The notes: generated by a model from the sequence alone, not told the origin. Positions 15,238-23,603 are shown, numbered from the stretch's first letter. The stretch is DNA of 64,000 nt from Nocardioides sp. InS609-2 (GCF_023208195.1 NZ_CP060034.1:4030001-4094000); one strand, 5' to 3'. Numbers and translations: made by a program.

Positions 15238-16238
15238 GCCGGTGCCGGCTCTCGCACGGGGCGGGCCTGCCACCGCCGCTCCACGAGGTGCCAGCTCGCT
15301 GCGGCTGCGACCAGGGTGAGCGTCGCAGCCACCGGACCCGCGACTCCGCCGAGCGACGGGTGCAGCCACAGCGTGAGCGGGTAGTTCCACAGGTAGGCGC
15401 CGTACGACACCGTGCCCAGCCAGCAGAGGCCGCGCAGTGCGGGGGCCGAGACGTCGGTCCAGGTGCGCCACGACAGCAGCAGCACCGCGGTCAGCGCGGC
15501 GATGGCGGGGCCTCCTGCCAGGTAGGTGAGGGCATGTCCCCGCAATGGAACCACGCTCAGCACGGCCAGTCCGGCAAGCGCGAGAGGCACGACGTACGGC
15601 GGCACGCGCAGCCGGTCCTGGAACAGCCGCGCGGCGGCGCCGACCACGAAGCAGAGCGCCCAGGACGTCGGCAGCGCGTATGCGAGGTCGGGGTCCTCCC
15701 ACAGCCAGAGCACGGTCGCCAGGCAGGCGGTCAGGCAGAGTACGGCGGCCAGCACCAGGCTCGAGCCGACCCGGCGGCGGGTGAAGGCGAACGCGAGCAC
15801 GGCCGGCCAGAAGAGGTAGAACTGCTCCTCGGTCGCCAGGGTCCACAGGTGGAACGTCGCGTCGCTCGCGTAGCCGAACGGCAGGTTTCCGGTCCAGGTC
15901 AGCGCCACGAGCACGGTCTTGCCGAGCTCGGCGCGGTCGCCGAGAGGATCCAGCGCGAGCGTGACGACCACGACGCACGCGACCAGCACCACCAGCGCCG
16001 GCACCAGCCGCCGCGCTCGGCGTACGTAGAAGCGACGCAGGTCAACTCGTCCGGTGCGCCCGAGCTCGCCGATCAGGAGTCCGGTGATCAGGTAGCCGCT
16101 GAGCGCGAAGAACATCACCACGCCAACCACCCCTGCTCCGGCGAACGGGGCCGGGAAGGCGTGCCGGAGCATCACGAGACCGATGGCGACCCCGCGCAGG
16201 ACGTCGAGCCCGGCGATCCTCGTCGTGGTCCCGCTCAT
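15234..16238 (-). CDS. Acyltransferase-3 family membrane protein
   Basis: A 334-residue OafA/YrhL-like protein with about ten hydrophobic segments. The N-terminal GLDVLRGVAIGLVMLRHAFP contains the conserved Arg and His used for acyl transfer. FFALSGYLITGLLI, FYVRRARRLVPAL and LWTLATEEQFYLFWP are further family motifs. VanT serine racemases of VanC/E/G resistance carry a membrane domain of this type fused to a racemase. Here it is a separate gene in the same operon as a racemase. An alternative role is acylation of a wall polymer or glycan. It overlaps both neighbours by four bases. Confidence 0.88.
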   Translation of the reverse strand: MSGTTTRIAGLDVLRGVAIGLVMLRHAFPAPFAGAGVVGVVMFFALSGYLITGLLIGELGRTGRVDLRRFYVRRARRLVPALVVLVACVVVVTLALDPLGDRAELGKTVLVALTWTGNLPFGYASDATFHLWTLATEEQFYLFWPAVLAFAFTRRRVGSSLVLAAVLCLTACLATVLWLWEDPDLAYALPTSWALCFVVGAAARLFQDRLRVPPYVVPLALAGLAVLSVVPLRGHALTYLAGGPAIAALTAVLLLSWRTWTDVSAPALRGLCWLGTVSYGAYLWNYPLTLWLHPSLGGVAGPVAATLTLVAAAASWHLVERRWQARPVREPAPA

Positions 16239-17176
16239 GCGGCCAGGGCGTCGCGGACGAGCAGGTCGAGCAGCTCGACGTACGACGTGCCGGCCGCCGC
16301 GAACATCTTGGGCACCTGTGACTGCTCGGTGAATCCGGGCATGGTGTTGACCTCGTTGAGCACCGGCCCGTCGACGGTCAGGAAGAAGTCGACCCGCGCC
16401 ACACCGGCGCAGCCCAGGGCGTCGTACACCGCCACGGCTGCCTGCTCGAGCGCCCTACGTTCGCCGTCGGCCAGCACGGCCGGGATCCGGAAGTCGGCGG
16501 AGCCGTCGTATTTGGTGTCGAAGTCGAAGACTCCGTCGACCACGATCTCCAGCGCCGGCGCGACGACACGGCTGCCGTCAGGGCGACCCAGCACGGCCAG
16601 GTCGATCTCGCGGCCCACCACCAGGTCCTCCACCAGCACCCGACCGTCGAGCGCCAGGGCCGCCTCGAGGGCAGGCGCGAGCTCGTCGTGCGTGCGCACG
16701 AGGGCGACGCCGTGGCTGGAGCCAGCGGCGACCGGCTTCACGACGACTGGGTGCGTCCAGACGAACGACGCAGCAGTCGCGGCCGTGAGAAGTCGGCCGG
16801 GAGCGGTGACGATGTCGAGCGCGCCTGCGACGAGCTTGGTCGCCCACTTGTCCATCGCCAGGGCGCCGGCACCGACGCCGGAGCCGACGTACGGCACGCG
16901 GGCGAGCTCGCAGAGAGCAGCGACGGTGCCGTCCTCACCACGAGGTCCGTGGAGCACCGGGACGGCGACCGCGCAGGTGCGCAGCACGTGGACGGCCCCG
17001 GCGAGACCGAGCGGATGGCCGCCCTCGCGGTACCAGGTGCCGTCGGCGCCGATGGTGAGCCGGACGACGTCGTGGCCGTCGGACGCCAGGGCGTCCCCCA
17101 CGGCGGCCGCGGAGGCCAGGGAGACGTCGTGCTCGCAGTTCTGGCCGCCGCCGATGACCGCGATACGGAGGTCCAT
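16235..17176 (-). CDS. D-alanine-D-alanine/D-serine ligase family protein
   Basis: A 313-residue ATP-grasp ligase. Motifs run GGGQNCEHDVSLASAA (N-terminal substrate loop), HGPRGEDGTVAALCELARVP, MDKWATK, VVKPVAAGSSHGV (ATP grasp), FDFDTKYDG (omega loop), RVDFFL, and NEVNTMPGFTEQSQVP (Mg and substrate). The omega loop keeps the K-Y pair of D-Ala-D-Ala and D-Ala-D-Ser ligases, not the VanA-type lactate-selecting sequence, so a depsipeptide product is unlikely. It is a little shorter than most Ddl enzymes. Housekeeping ddl in actinobacteria usually lies near gpsA/thiL; here it sits with a VanX-like peptidase and a racemase, suggesting a dedicated copy. Second-substrate choice (D-Ala, D-Ser or Gly) is open. 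Confidence 0.9.
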   Translation of the reverse strand: MDLRIAVIGGGQNCEHDVSLASAAAVGDALASDGHDVVRLTIGADGTWYREGGHPLGLAGAVHVLRTCAVAVPVLHGPRGEDGTVAALCELARVPYVGSGVGAGALAMDKWATKLVAGALDIVTAPGRLLTAATAASFVWTHPVVVKPVAAGSSHGVALVRTHDELAPALEAALALDGRVLVEDLVVGREIDLAVLGRPDGSRVVAPALEIVVDGVFDFDTKYDGSADFRIPAVLADGERRALEQAAVAVYDALGCAGVARVDFFLTVDGPVLNEVNTMPGFTEQSQVPKMFAAAGTSYVELLDLLVRDALAA

Positions 17177-18327
17177 CACAGGCTCCTGAGGGTCGGGGCC
17201 GTGGTGCCGGCGACGGCGGTGCGGTGCAGGCGGGCGCCGAGGCCGGTGACGATCTCGTGCTCGAGGGTGTCGGACCACCCGGCCCACTCGCGGACGGTGG
17301 GCTCCCCGTCGGCACCGGGGCCGAGGATGGTGACGGTCTCGCCGCTGGTCACCGGCTCGTCGCCGAGATCGACGACCGCCATGTCCATCGAGATCCGGCC
17401 GACGAGAGGTCGACGACGACCACGGACGAGCACCTCGGCCCGTCCGGACGCGACGCGCGGCAGGCCATCGGCGTACCCCACTGGGAGCAGTCCGAGGCGG
17501 GTCGCCACCGGGGCGGTCCAGGTGTGGCCGTAGCCGACGCCGGTGCCGGCCCGCACCGTGCGGACGCTCACCAGTGGCGCCGTCAGGGTGAGCGCCGCGC
17601 GCAGTGCGGTGGTCCGCGACGGGTCGATGCCGACCAGTCCGGCCCCGATCCGGCTCATCGTGTGGTGGGAGCGGGGGTCGGTGAGGGTCGCGGTGGTGGC
17701 AGCCAGGTGCCGGTGCTGGGGGCGGAGCCCGACGGCCCGCGCGGCCTGGAGCCCCCAGGCAAAGCGGGTCCGGCCGGTCGCGTTGCACGGGTCCGCCGGG
17801 TCGTCGGCACAGCCGAGGTGGCCCATCACTCCGACCACCTGCAGCCGACCCTGGCGCTCGGCCAGCCGGGCCGCCCGGCACAGGTCCGCCCACTCAGTGG
17901 GGGACGCTCCGTCGCGGGCCATCCCGGTGTCGAGATGGAGGTGCACTCGCGCGCCCGTCGTCGCCCGCACGATCGCGTCCAGGTGGTCCCGGGACGGCAC
18001 GGCCACCTCGATGTCGCGTGCCACCGCGGTCGCCCAGTCGGCGTCCACGACGTTGAGCCAGCTCAGCACCGGTGCGGCGAGGCCGTCCGCACGCAGGGCC
18101 AGCGCCTCGTCGATGCTCGTCACGCCGAGCCGGGAGGCGCCGTTCGCGAGCGCCGTACGGGCGACGTCGGCCGCCCCGTGGCCGAAGCCGTCGGCCTTGA
18201 CGACCGCCATCACCTCCCCGGGAGTACGGCGTGCGAAGAGGCGCGTGTTGGCCGCGACAGAAGCCAGGTCGACGGTCAGGCGAGGTCCCGCGACGGTGTT
18301 GGACGTCGCGAGCGCGAGGGCGGTCAT
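17176..18327 (-). CDS. Alanine racemase-fold PLP enzyme (possibly serine racemase)
   Basis: A 383-residue fold-III racemase. The PLP lysine is Lys44 in AVVKADGFGHGA; the catalytic tyrosine is in VGYGHTW and GRISMDMAVVDLG gives the Met of the entry corridor. TMSRIGAGLVGID holds the PLP-phosphate/arginine region. The residue after A-D-G is Phe where most Alr have Tyr (KANAYGHG). It would supply D-Ala or D-Ser to the ligase encoded one base downstream (TGATG junction). In VanC/E/G operons the equivalent VanT is a membrane-bound serine racemase. This protein has no membrane part, but an acyltransferase-3 gene follows two positions later. Confidence 0.88.
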   Translation of the reverse strand: MTALALATSNTVAGPRLTVDLASVAANTRLFARRTPGEVMAVVKADGFGHGAADVARTALANGASRLGVTSIDEALALRADGLAAPVLSWLNVVDADWATAVARDIEVAVPSRDHLDAIVRATTGARVHLHLDTGMARDGASPTEWADLCRAARLAERQGRLQVVGVMGHLGCADDPADPCNATGRTRFAWGLQAARAVGLRPQHRHLAATTATLTDPRSHHTMSRIGAGLVGIDPSRTTALRAALTLTAPLVSVRTVRAGTGVGYGHTWTAPVATRLGLLPVGYADGLPRVASGRAEVLVRGRRRPLVGRISMDMAVVDLGDEPVTSGETVTILGPGADGEPTVREWAGWSDTLEHEIVTGLGARLHRTAVAGTTAPTLRSL

Positions 18328-18962
18328 GCCGCGTCGCTGCGCAGGCCGACCGGCACCTCGACCGGCGCGTATAGCGCCGCTGGTGCGCCGGTGGTCAACG
18401 CCCAGTAGCGGTCGCCGTAGGACCAGTGCCACCACTCGGTCGGGTAGTTCACCAGGCCGAACGGCATCAGGACCGCCGCGAGCAGACGACGGTGCGCGTA
18501 GGCATCTGCGCCGATCCCGTCGGCCGCGAAGTAGCAGGCTCCGTCGGACTCCTCGGGCGTCGCGTCGATCGCGGTGCCGAGGTCGAGGTCGATGCCGCAC
18601 ACGTCGGCCAGCGTCACGTCGACCGCCGCACCCGCGACGTGTGGCGCGACGTCCACAGGTGCTACGTACCGGCTCGTCAGGTGGTGCAGCTCGTCGGCGG
18701 AGATACCGGGTCGGGCCGAGCAGACCTCGGCGGAGTAGCGGGCGATGATCGCGCGCTGCGCGTCGACCGGGCGGTGACCCTCGACCACGCGGAGGCGGAG
18801 ACCGGACGGCAACAGGTCCTGGGCGCCCGCCAGCCGGTCGGCCAGGCCACTGCGCACCAGTGCGCGGGCCGCGCCGAAGGACGCGTCGAGGGCCACCAGC
18901 TGCTCGCCGTTCTCGTGGACAGCCACTGCGGACACCCGGGGGTCCGAGAGGAGGATCGTCAT
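18324..18962 (-). CDS. D-Ala-D-Ala dipeptidase, VanX/DdpX family
   Basis: A 212-residue M15 zinc peptidase starting at ATG 18962 after a TGAGGAC ribosome binding site. All active-site residues of VanX can be placed: Arg64 (EGHRP), zinc ligands His108 and Asp115 (APHVAGAAVD), catalytic Glu176 and zinc ligand His179 (TEWWHW). Spacing agrees with enterococcal VanX (71, 116, 123, 181, 184). The enzyme removes D-Ala-D-Ala so that alternative termini enter the wall. There is no signal peptide, so it is cytoplasmic as expected. It is the first gene of a six-gene overlapping operon and overlaps the racemase gene by four bases. Confidence 0.92.
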   Translation of the reverse strand: MTILLSDPRVSAVAVHENGEQLVALDASFGAARALVRSGLADRLAGAQDLLPSGLRLRVVEGHRPVDAQRAIIARYSAEVCSARPGISADELHHLTSRYVAPVDVAPHVAGAAVDVTLADVCGIDLDLGTAIDATPEESDGACYFAADGIGADAYAHRRLLAAVLMPFGLVNYPTEWWHWSYGDRYWALTTGAPAALYAPVEVPVGLRSDAA

Positions 18963-19019
18963 GTCCTCAGGCTGACCGGGGGAGTACGTGGGCCGCCTCC
19001 GTCTCAGGTACGAGGGTGA

Positions 19020-19033
19020 TGTCCTGAAGGACA
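19020..19033. promoter_or_regulatory. Candidate operator upstream of the van-like operon
   Basis: TGTCCT-GA-AGGACA is a perfect 6-bp inverted repeat 58 bases before the vanX-like start. A further TGTCCT half-site touches the start codon (18962-18967). It is a plausible target for the operon's own response regulator. The 244-bp gap to sodN also holds an imperfect hairpin at 19053-19077 (ACGCCG and CGGCGT arms) whose direction is unclear. Confidence 0.4.
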
Positions 19034-19171
19034 CAACCCCCGAACGTGCTGAACGCCGCTCCCGATGGGAACGGCGTCCAGCGTGTCGCTCAAGCAGCCT
19101 GCTGCCGACCGTTGCTCATGACCGGTGTCGACGGTCACGACCTCGCAAGCTCAGTCGTGCTTTGGACGGCC

Positions 19172-19215
19172 AAGGCTTGAGCAGCAGCGGCTCCGCCGCT
19201 GCTCGCTCAAGCCTT
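19172..19215 (-). terminator. Strong hairpin at the end of sodN
   Basis: Arms AAGGCTTGAGC+AGCAGCGGC (19172-19191) and GCCGCTGCT+GCTCAAGCCTT (19195-19215) form a 20-bp stem with a 3-base loop and one bulged base. The sodN stop codon lies inside the distal arm. Confidence 0.85.
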
Positions 19216-19608
19216 CTTGGTCTCCCAGAAGATCTCAGCGATCTCGTCGATCTTCGCGAGCAGCTCGTCGGCCTTGGCCGCGTCGAGCTCACCCTTGGTG
19301 CCACTGGCGCCGGCGAGCTTGGTGGCCTCGTTGACCAGCGTGTGCAGCTGCGGGTACTTCTCGAAGTGCGGGGGCTTGAAGTAGTCGGTCCAGAGCACCC
19401 ACAGGTGGTGCTTGACCAGCTCGGAGCGCTGCTCCTTGATGACGATCGCACGGGTGCGGAAGTCGGGGTCGTCGTTGTCGGCGACCTTGGCGATGATGCC
19501 CTTGATCGACTCGGCCTCGATGCGCGCCTGCGCGGGGTCGTAGACCCCGCACGGAAGGTCGCAGTGGGCTGAAACGTCGACGGTGGGGGCGATGAAACGC
19601 GAGAACAT
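19207..19608 (-). CDS. sodN: Nickel superoxide dismutase
   Basis: A 133-residue precursor. After a 14-residue leader (MFSRFIAPTVDVSA) comes the mature N-terminus HCDLPCGVY, the nickel hook whose His1, Cys2 and Cys6 bind the metal. The rest is the four-helix bundle of NiSOD. The leader must be cut before His15 by the SodX protease, encoded divergently 49 bases away. Streptomyces usually has sodN and sodX in tandem, so the divergent layout is worth noting. Expression is likely nickel-dependent, though no Nur box was identified. Confidence 0.97.
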   Translation of the reverse strand: MFSRFIAPTVDVSAHCDLPCGVYDPAQARIEAESIKGIIAKVADNDDPDFRTRAIVIKEQRSELVKHHLWVLWTDYFKPPHFEKYPQLHTLVNEATKLAGASGTKGELDAAKADELLAKIDEIAEIFWETKKA

Positions 19609-19657
19609 CGGGTTCCTCTCGATCGTTGGCCAGGTAACGCCTGCGACACTACTCGCC

Positions 19658-20020
19658 GTGACGGACGACCTTCACCCACCCCGAAAGTTGGGACGCAGCC
19701 GGGTCGGCCTGGCCCGCGTCACGGGTGACTCCATGCGCCCCACGCTGCTTCCTGGCGACCGACTGCTGGTCCGGTACGGCGCCGAGGTGCGGCCCGGAGA
19801 CCTGGTGCTCGCTCGCTTCCCCGACGGCGTCCTCAGCGTCAAACGGGTGGACGAGCGACGGCTGCTGCGCGACGGGACCAACGGCTGGTGGCTGCTCAGC
19901 GACAACCCGCACGTCGGGATCGACAGCCGGCACCGGGGCCCGGTGTCGGCGGAGGCCGTCGCGGGCGTCGTACTGCTGCGCGTGTGGCCGCGCCCGACGC
20001 GGCTGCGAGACCTCGCGTGA
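19658..20020 (+). CDS. sodX: Nickel SOD maturation protease SodX
   Basis: A 120-residue S26/LexA-like peptidase from GTG 19658. The nucleophile is Ser25 in TGDSMRPTLLPGDRLLV and the general base Lys62 in LSVKRVDE. The SDNPHVGIDSR motif near residue 93 is the usual box E of signal-peptidase folds. There is no membrane anchor, which fits the NiSOD maturation branch. It cleaves the SodN leader to expose His1. The upstream in-frame extension to 19583 would overlap sodN and lacks support. Confidence 0.92.
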   Translation: MTDDLHPPRKLGRSRVGLARVTGDSMRPTLLPGDRLLVRYGAEVRPGDLVLARFPDGVLSVKRVDERRLLRDGTNGWWLLSDNPHVGIDSRHRGPVSAEAVAGVVLLRVWPRPTRLRDLA

Positions 20021-20093
20021 CGCCTGCCACGGAGGCCCCGTACGAGATGGACACGGCGGTCTCACGCTCGGGACGCGTGCCAGACTGACCGGC

Positions 20094-21281
20094 ATGTCTG
20101 CCGATCTGACGCCCGCACACCCGCACGCCGGAGACCCCGTCTTCGACCTGCACGTAGGCGGCAAGATGGAGATCGTCTCGACGGTCGCGCTGACCGGTCG
20201 CGACGAGCTGTCGATGGCCTACACGCCCGGCGTCGCCCGGGTCTGCGAGGCCATCGCCGCAGACCCGTCGCTGACCCAGCACTACACGTGGGTGCCCAAC
20301 ACCGTCGCGATCATCACCGACGGCACGGCCGTGCTCGGCCTCGGTGACATCGGGCCCGCTGCGGCGATGCCGGTGATGGAGGGCAAGGCGGTGCTCTTCA
20401 AGCAGTTCGGCGGCGTCGACGGGATCCCCATCTGCCTCGACACCACCGACACCGAGGAGATCATCGAGACCGTCGCGCGGCTGGCCCCGAGCTTCGGCGG
20501 CATCAACCTCGAGGACATCTCGGCCCCCCGCTGCTTCGAGATCGAGAGCCGGCTCAAGGCGATGCTCGACATCCCGGTCTTCCACGACGACCAGCACGGT
20601 ACGGCGGTCGTCGCGCTCGCCGCGCTGACCAACGCGCTGCGGCTGACCGGCCGGGACGCCGCGACCACCCGCGTCGTGATCTCGGGTGCCGGCGCGGCTG
20701 GTGTCGCCGTGGCCCGGATCCTGATCGAGGCCGGGGTGCGCGACATCGCGGTCACCGACCGCCAGGGCGTGCTCAACTCACGGCGTACCGACCTGACCGA
20801 GGTCAAGGCGGCCCTGGCCCGCGACACGGGTGACCGCTTCGACCGCAGCGGCACGCTGGCCGACGTGATGGCCGGCGCCGACGTCTACATCGGTGTCTCC
20901 GGAGGCACCGTGCCCGAGGAGGTCGTCGCCTCGATGGCACCCGACTCGATCATCTTCGGACTGGCCAACCCCAACCCCGAGGTGCACCCCGACGTGGCCC
21001 ACCGCTACGCCCGCGTGGTCGCCACCGGTCGCTCGGACTTCCCCAACCAGATCAACAACGTGCTCGCGTTCCCGGGCATCTTCCGGGGTGCTTTCAACGT
21101 GCACGCCACCGCGATCACCGAAGGCATGAAGCTCGCCGCTGCGACAGCGCTGGCCGACCTCGTCGGCGACGAGCTGGCAGAGGACCTGATCATCCCGTCA
21201 CCGTTCGACCCGCGCGTGGGCCCAGCCGTCTCCGCGGCCGTCGCGGCCGCTGCGCGTGTGGACGGTGTCGCGCGACGCTGA
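20094..21281 (+). CDS. NAD(P)-dependent malic enzyme
   Basis: A 395-residue short-type malic enzyme from ATG 20094. It has the YTPGVARVCEAI region with the catalytic Tyr, the Lys in GKAVLFKQFGG, metal ligands in INLEDISAPRCF and VFHDDQHGTAVV, and a Rossmann motif SGAGAAGVAVARIL. FALANPNPE-like FGLANPNPEV and the NNVLAFPGIFRG motif follow. It decarboxylates malate to pyruvate, feeding gluconeogenesis and NAD(P)H supply. Cofactor choice cannot be fixed by eye. The gene appears to stand alone. Confidence 0.93.
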   Translation: MSADLTPAHPHAGDPVFDLHVGGKMEIVSTVALTGRDELSMAYTPGVARVCEAIAADPSLTQHYTWVPNTVAIITDGTAVLGLGDIGPAAAMPVMEGKAVLFKQFGGVDGIPICLDTTDTEEIIETVARLAPSFGGINLEDISAPRCFEIESRLKAMLDIPVFHDDQHGTAVVALAALTNALRLTGRDAATTRVVISGAGAAGVAVARILIEAGVRDIAVTDRQGVLNSRRTDLTEVKAALARDTGDRFDRSGTLADVMAGADVYIGVSGGTVPEEVVASMAPDSIIFGLANPNPEVHPDVAHRYARVVATGRSDFPNQINNVLAFPGIFRGAFNVHATAITEGMKLAAATALADLVGDELAEDLIIPSPFDPRVGPAVSAAVAAAARVDGVARR

Positions 21282-21403
21282 GCCGCGCCCGCTAGCGTTG
21301 GGTTTCGACGCGCCGTTGCGGCCTCGCAGGCTCGCCCACAGGCTTGCTCAACCTGTCTCCCCACGCCGCGCACTCCTCCGTCGTGCCCGGCTAGGGTCGA
21401 CAC

Positions 21404-22372
21404 ATGTTCGCCGTCTACGCAGAGTCCTTCTCCTCCGACGACCCGCTGTCCGCCCTCGTAGTGGGTGAGCGCCCCGATCCGGAGGTGCCCGACGGGTGGA
21501 CGACCGTCGAGGTGAAGGCGGCCTCGCTCAACCACCACGACCTCTGGTCGTTGCGCGGTGTCGGCCTCAAGCAGGAGGCGCTGCCGATGATCCTCGGCTG
21601 CGACGCGGCCGGCCTCGACGAGGACGGCAACGAGGTCGTCGTACACGCTGTGGTCAGTGACCCGCTCTGGACCGGCGACGAGACTCTCGACCCGCGGCGC
21701 TCGCTGCTGTCGGAGCGGCACCAGGGCACGTTCGCCGACAAGGTCGTCGTGCCGAAGGCCAACGTGGTGCCCAAGCCGGCATCGCTGTCGTTCGAAGAAG
21801 CCGCGTGCCTGCCGACCGCCTGGCTGACGGCCTACCGGATGCTGTTCGTGCAGGGTGATCTCAAGCCGGGTGACGCTGTGCTGGTGCAAGGCGCCGGCGG
21901 CGGCGTCGCGACCGCGCTGATCACTCTGGCCCGCGCGGGCGGACTGACCGTGCTCGCCACCAGCCGTGACGAGGGCAAGCGCGAGCGGGCACTCGAGCTG
22001 GGTGCCCACGACGTCTTCGAGTCCGGCGCCCGGCTGCCGGTCAAGGTCGACGCCGTCATGGAGACCGTCGGCAAGGCGACCTGGGGCCACTCGGTGCGTG
22101 CGCTGCGTCCCGGTGGCCGCATCGTCATCTCCGGTACGACGTCCGGCCCCGACGTCGACAACGCCGAGCTGACCCGGATCTTCTTCCTCCAGCTCAGCAT
22201 CGTCGGCTCCACGATGGGCACCCGCGGCGAGCTCGCTTCGCTGATCAACCTGCTCGACGCCACCGGCGCCCGCCCGCTCATCGACCGCACCATCGCGATG
22301 GACCAGGCCCGCGAAGGGTTCGCCGCGATGGCCGGTGGTGACATCTTCGGCAAGGTCGTCTTCACGCGATGA
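21404..22372 (+). CDS. Quinone oxidoreductase/zinc-type alcohol dehydrogenase
   Basis: A 322-residue MDR-superfamily protein. The GroES-like half has VKAASLNHHDLWSLRG and LGCDAAGLDEDG. It lacks the four structural-zinc cysteines, so it belongs with the non-zinc or quinone-reductase branch. The nucleotide motif is VQGAGGGVATALI, somewhat divergent from AxxGxxG. It overlaps the downstream SDR by four bases (ATGA), suggesting a two-gene reductive module; the substrate is unknown. The 122-bp gap upstream contains a TTTCGACGCGCCGTTGCGGC stretch like intergenic repeats of related genomes. Confidence 0.88.
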   Translation: MFAVYAESFSSDDPLSALVVGERPDPEVPDGWTTVEVKAASLNHHDLWSLRGVGLKQEALPMILGCDAAGLDEDGNEVVVHAVVSDPLWTGDETLDPRRSLLSERHQGTFADKVVVPKANVVPKPASLSFEEAACLPTAWLTAYRMLFVQGDLKPGDAVLVQGAGGGVATALITLARAGGLTVLATSRDEGKRERALELGAHDVFESGARLPVKVDAVMETVGKATWGHSVRALRPGGRIVISGTTSGPDVDNAELTRIFFLQLSIVGSTMGTRGELASLINLLDATGARPLIDRTIAMDQAREGFAAMAGGDIFGKVVFTR

Positions 22373-23067
22373 CGCGCACCCATCTGGTCACGGGTGCGGG
22401 GTCCGGCATCGGCGCCGCCGTCGCCGACCGGCTCCACGAGCGAGGCGACGCACTCTGCCTGCTGGCGCGCGGCGACGAGCGCGCCGACGACCTGCGTCGG
22501 CGCTTTCCCGGGGCGACGGTGCTCGTGGTCGACCTGGCCGACCCCGCTGCCGTCGGCGCCCTCACCGGGCTGCCCGACCGGCTCGACTCGGTGCTGCACG
22601 TGGCCGGCGTAGTCGACCTCTCGCCGGTCGCTGACCTTCCGCTCGCGCAGCTGCGGTCCCAGCTCGACGTCAACCTCGTCGCCCCGGCGCTGCTCAGTCG
22701 CGCCGCGCTCCGCGCCGTACGCCGCGCGCGCGGGACGTTCGTGTTCGTGAACTCTTCAGCCGGCCTGACCGCAGGCCCCATGTGGGCGGCGTACGCCGCG
22801 TCGAAGTTCGGGCTGCGTGCGTTCGCCGACGCGCTGAGGGCCGAGGAGGTCGAGCACGGAGTGCGGGTCACGACGGTGTTTCCGAGCCGCACGGCCACCC
22901 CGATGCAGGAGAAGGTGCACGAGCAGGAGGGCAGGGTCTACGACCCGGCCCACTGGATCCAGCCGGGGACGGTCGCCGGCACGATCCTGCATGTCCTCGA
23001 TCTGCCTGCCGACGCGACGATCCCCGAGGTGACCGTGCGGCCGGTCGTGCCGCGGCCCGCGAGCTAG
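22369..23067 (+). CDS. Short-chain dehydrogenase/reductase
   Basis: A 232-residue classical SDR. TGAGSGIG is the cofactor loop, DVNLVAP the structural Asn region, NSSAGL supplies Ser and YAASK the catalytic Tyr-Lys. The loop after beta-2 reads LLARGDERAD, with Arg favouring NADP(H). Substrate is unknown. It is translationally coupled to the quinone reductase gene and meets the deazaflavin enzyme gene tail to tail with a four-base overlap. Confidence 0.9.
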   Translation: MTRTHLVTGAGSGIGAAVADRLHERGDALCLLARGDERADDLRRRFPGATVLVVDLADPAAVGALTGLPDRLDSVLHVAGVVDLSPVADLPLAQLRSQLDVNLVAPALLSRAALRAVRRARGTFVFVNSSAGLTAGPMWAAYAASKFGLRAFADALRAEEVEHGVRVTTVFPSRTATPMQEKVHEQEGRVYDPAHWIQPGTVAGTILHVLDLPADATIPEVTVRPVVPRPAS

Positions 23068-23582
23068 GAACTCGGCTCGAGGACGAAGACCCGGACGGCC
23101 CGCCCGCTGATGCGGGACAGGTACTTCAGGTAGCCGCCGTAGATGCCGGCTGCGTTGGCCATCACCGCGGCACGCTCGTCGTCGTCGGCCGGGCGCGCGA
23201 CCACGTCGCGCATGGCACCGCGGAAGGTGACCGACGCATGCGGGTCGGCCTCGAGGTTCAGCACCCAGGCGGGGGTGGCCTGCTGGCCGAAGTTGGTGCC
23301 GAGCAGGGCGAGGTTGTCGTCCACCGGGATCGAGATCAGGTGGGTCGTGCGCCGGGCGCCGGACTTGCGCCCGGTCGTCGTGATGTCGAGCACCGGCAGC
23401 CCGGCCAGCAGCCCGGGCGCACTGTGGCGGCCACGCGTGACCTTGCCGACCGCCTTGTCGAGGCGGGGGAGCGTCTTCGAGAACGTCCACGCACCTGGCC
23501 GGGTCGACGCAAACACCTGTACGACGCGCTGGAAGACGTTCGGCCTCGAGTGGACGTAGCCCAGGTCGGTGGCGAGCCCCAT
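23064..23582 (-). CDS. Deazaflavin (F420)-dependent nitroreductase family protein
   Basis: A 172-residue split-barrel protein of the Ddn/FDOR-B group. The F420-binding core is LDITTTGRKSGARRTTHLIS and the GTNFGQQATPAWVLNLEADP segment. VTFRGAMRDVVARP completes the barrel. Family members use F420H2 to reduce quinones, fatty acids or xenobiotics and are typical of mycobacteria, Nocardioides and Streptomyces. It shares direction with the TetR gene, 21 bases downstream of it. Confidence 0.88.
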   Translation of the reverse strand: MGLATDLGYVHSRPNVFQRVVQVFASTRPGAWTFSKTLPRLDKAVGKVTRGRHSAPGLLAGLPVLDITTTGRKSGARRTTHLISIPVDDNLALLGTNFGQQATPAWVLNLEADPHASVTFRGAMRDVVARPADDDERAAVMANAAGIYGGYLKYLSRISGRAVRVFVLEPSS

Positions 23583-23603
23583 GCCCGCAAGGTAGCAGCG
23601 GTG

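Noticed and set aside
15288..17189. 633-codon plus-strand frame over the van-like operon
   Set aside because: The opposite strand encodes well-recognised acyltransferase and ligase motifs in overlapping genes; the plus-strand product is Arg/Ser-rich and unrecognisable.
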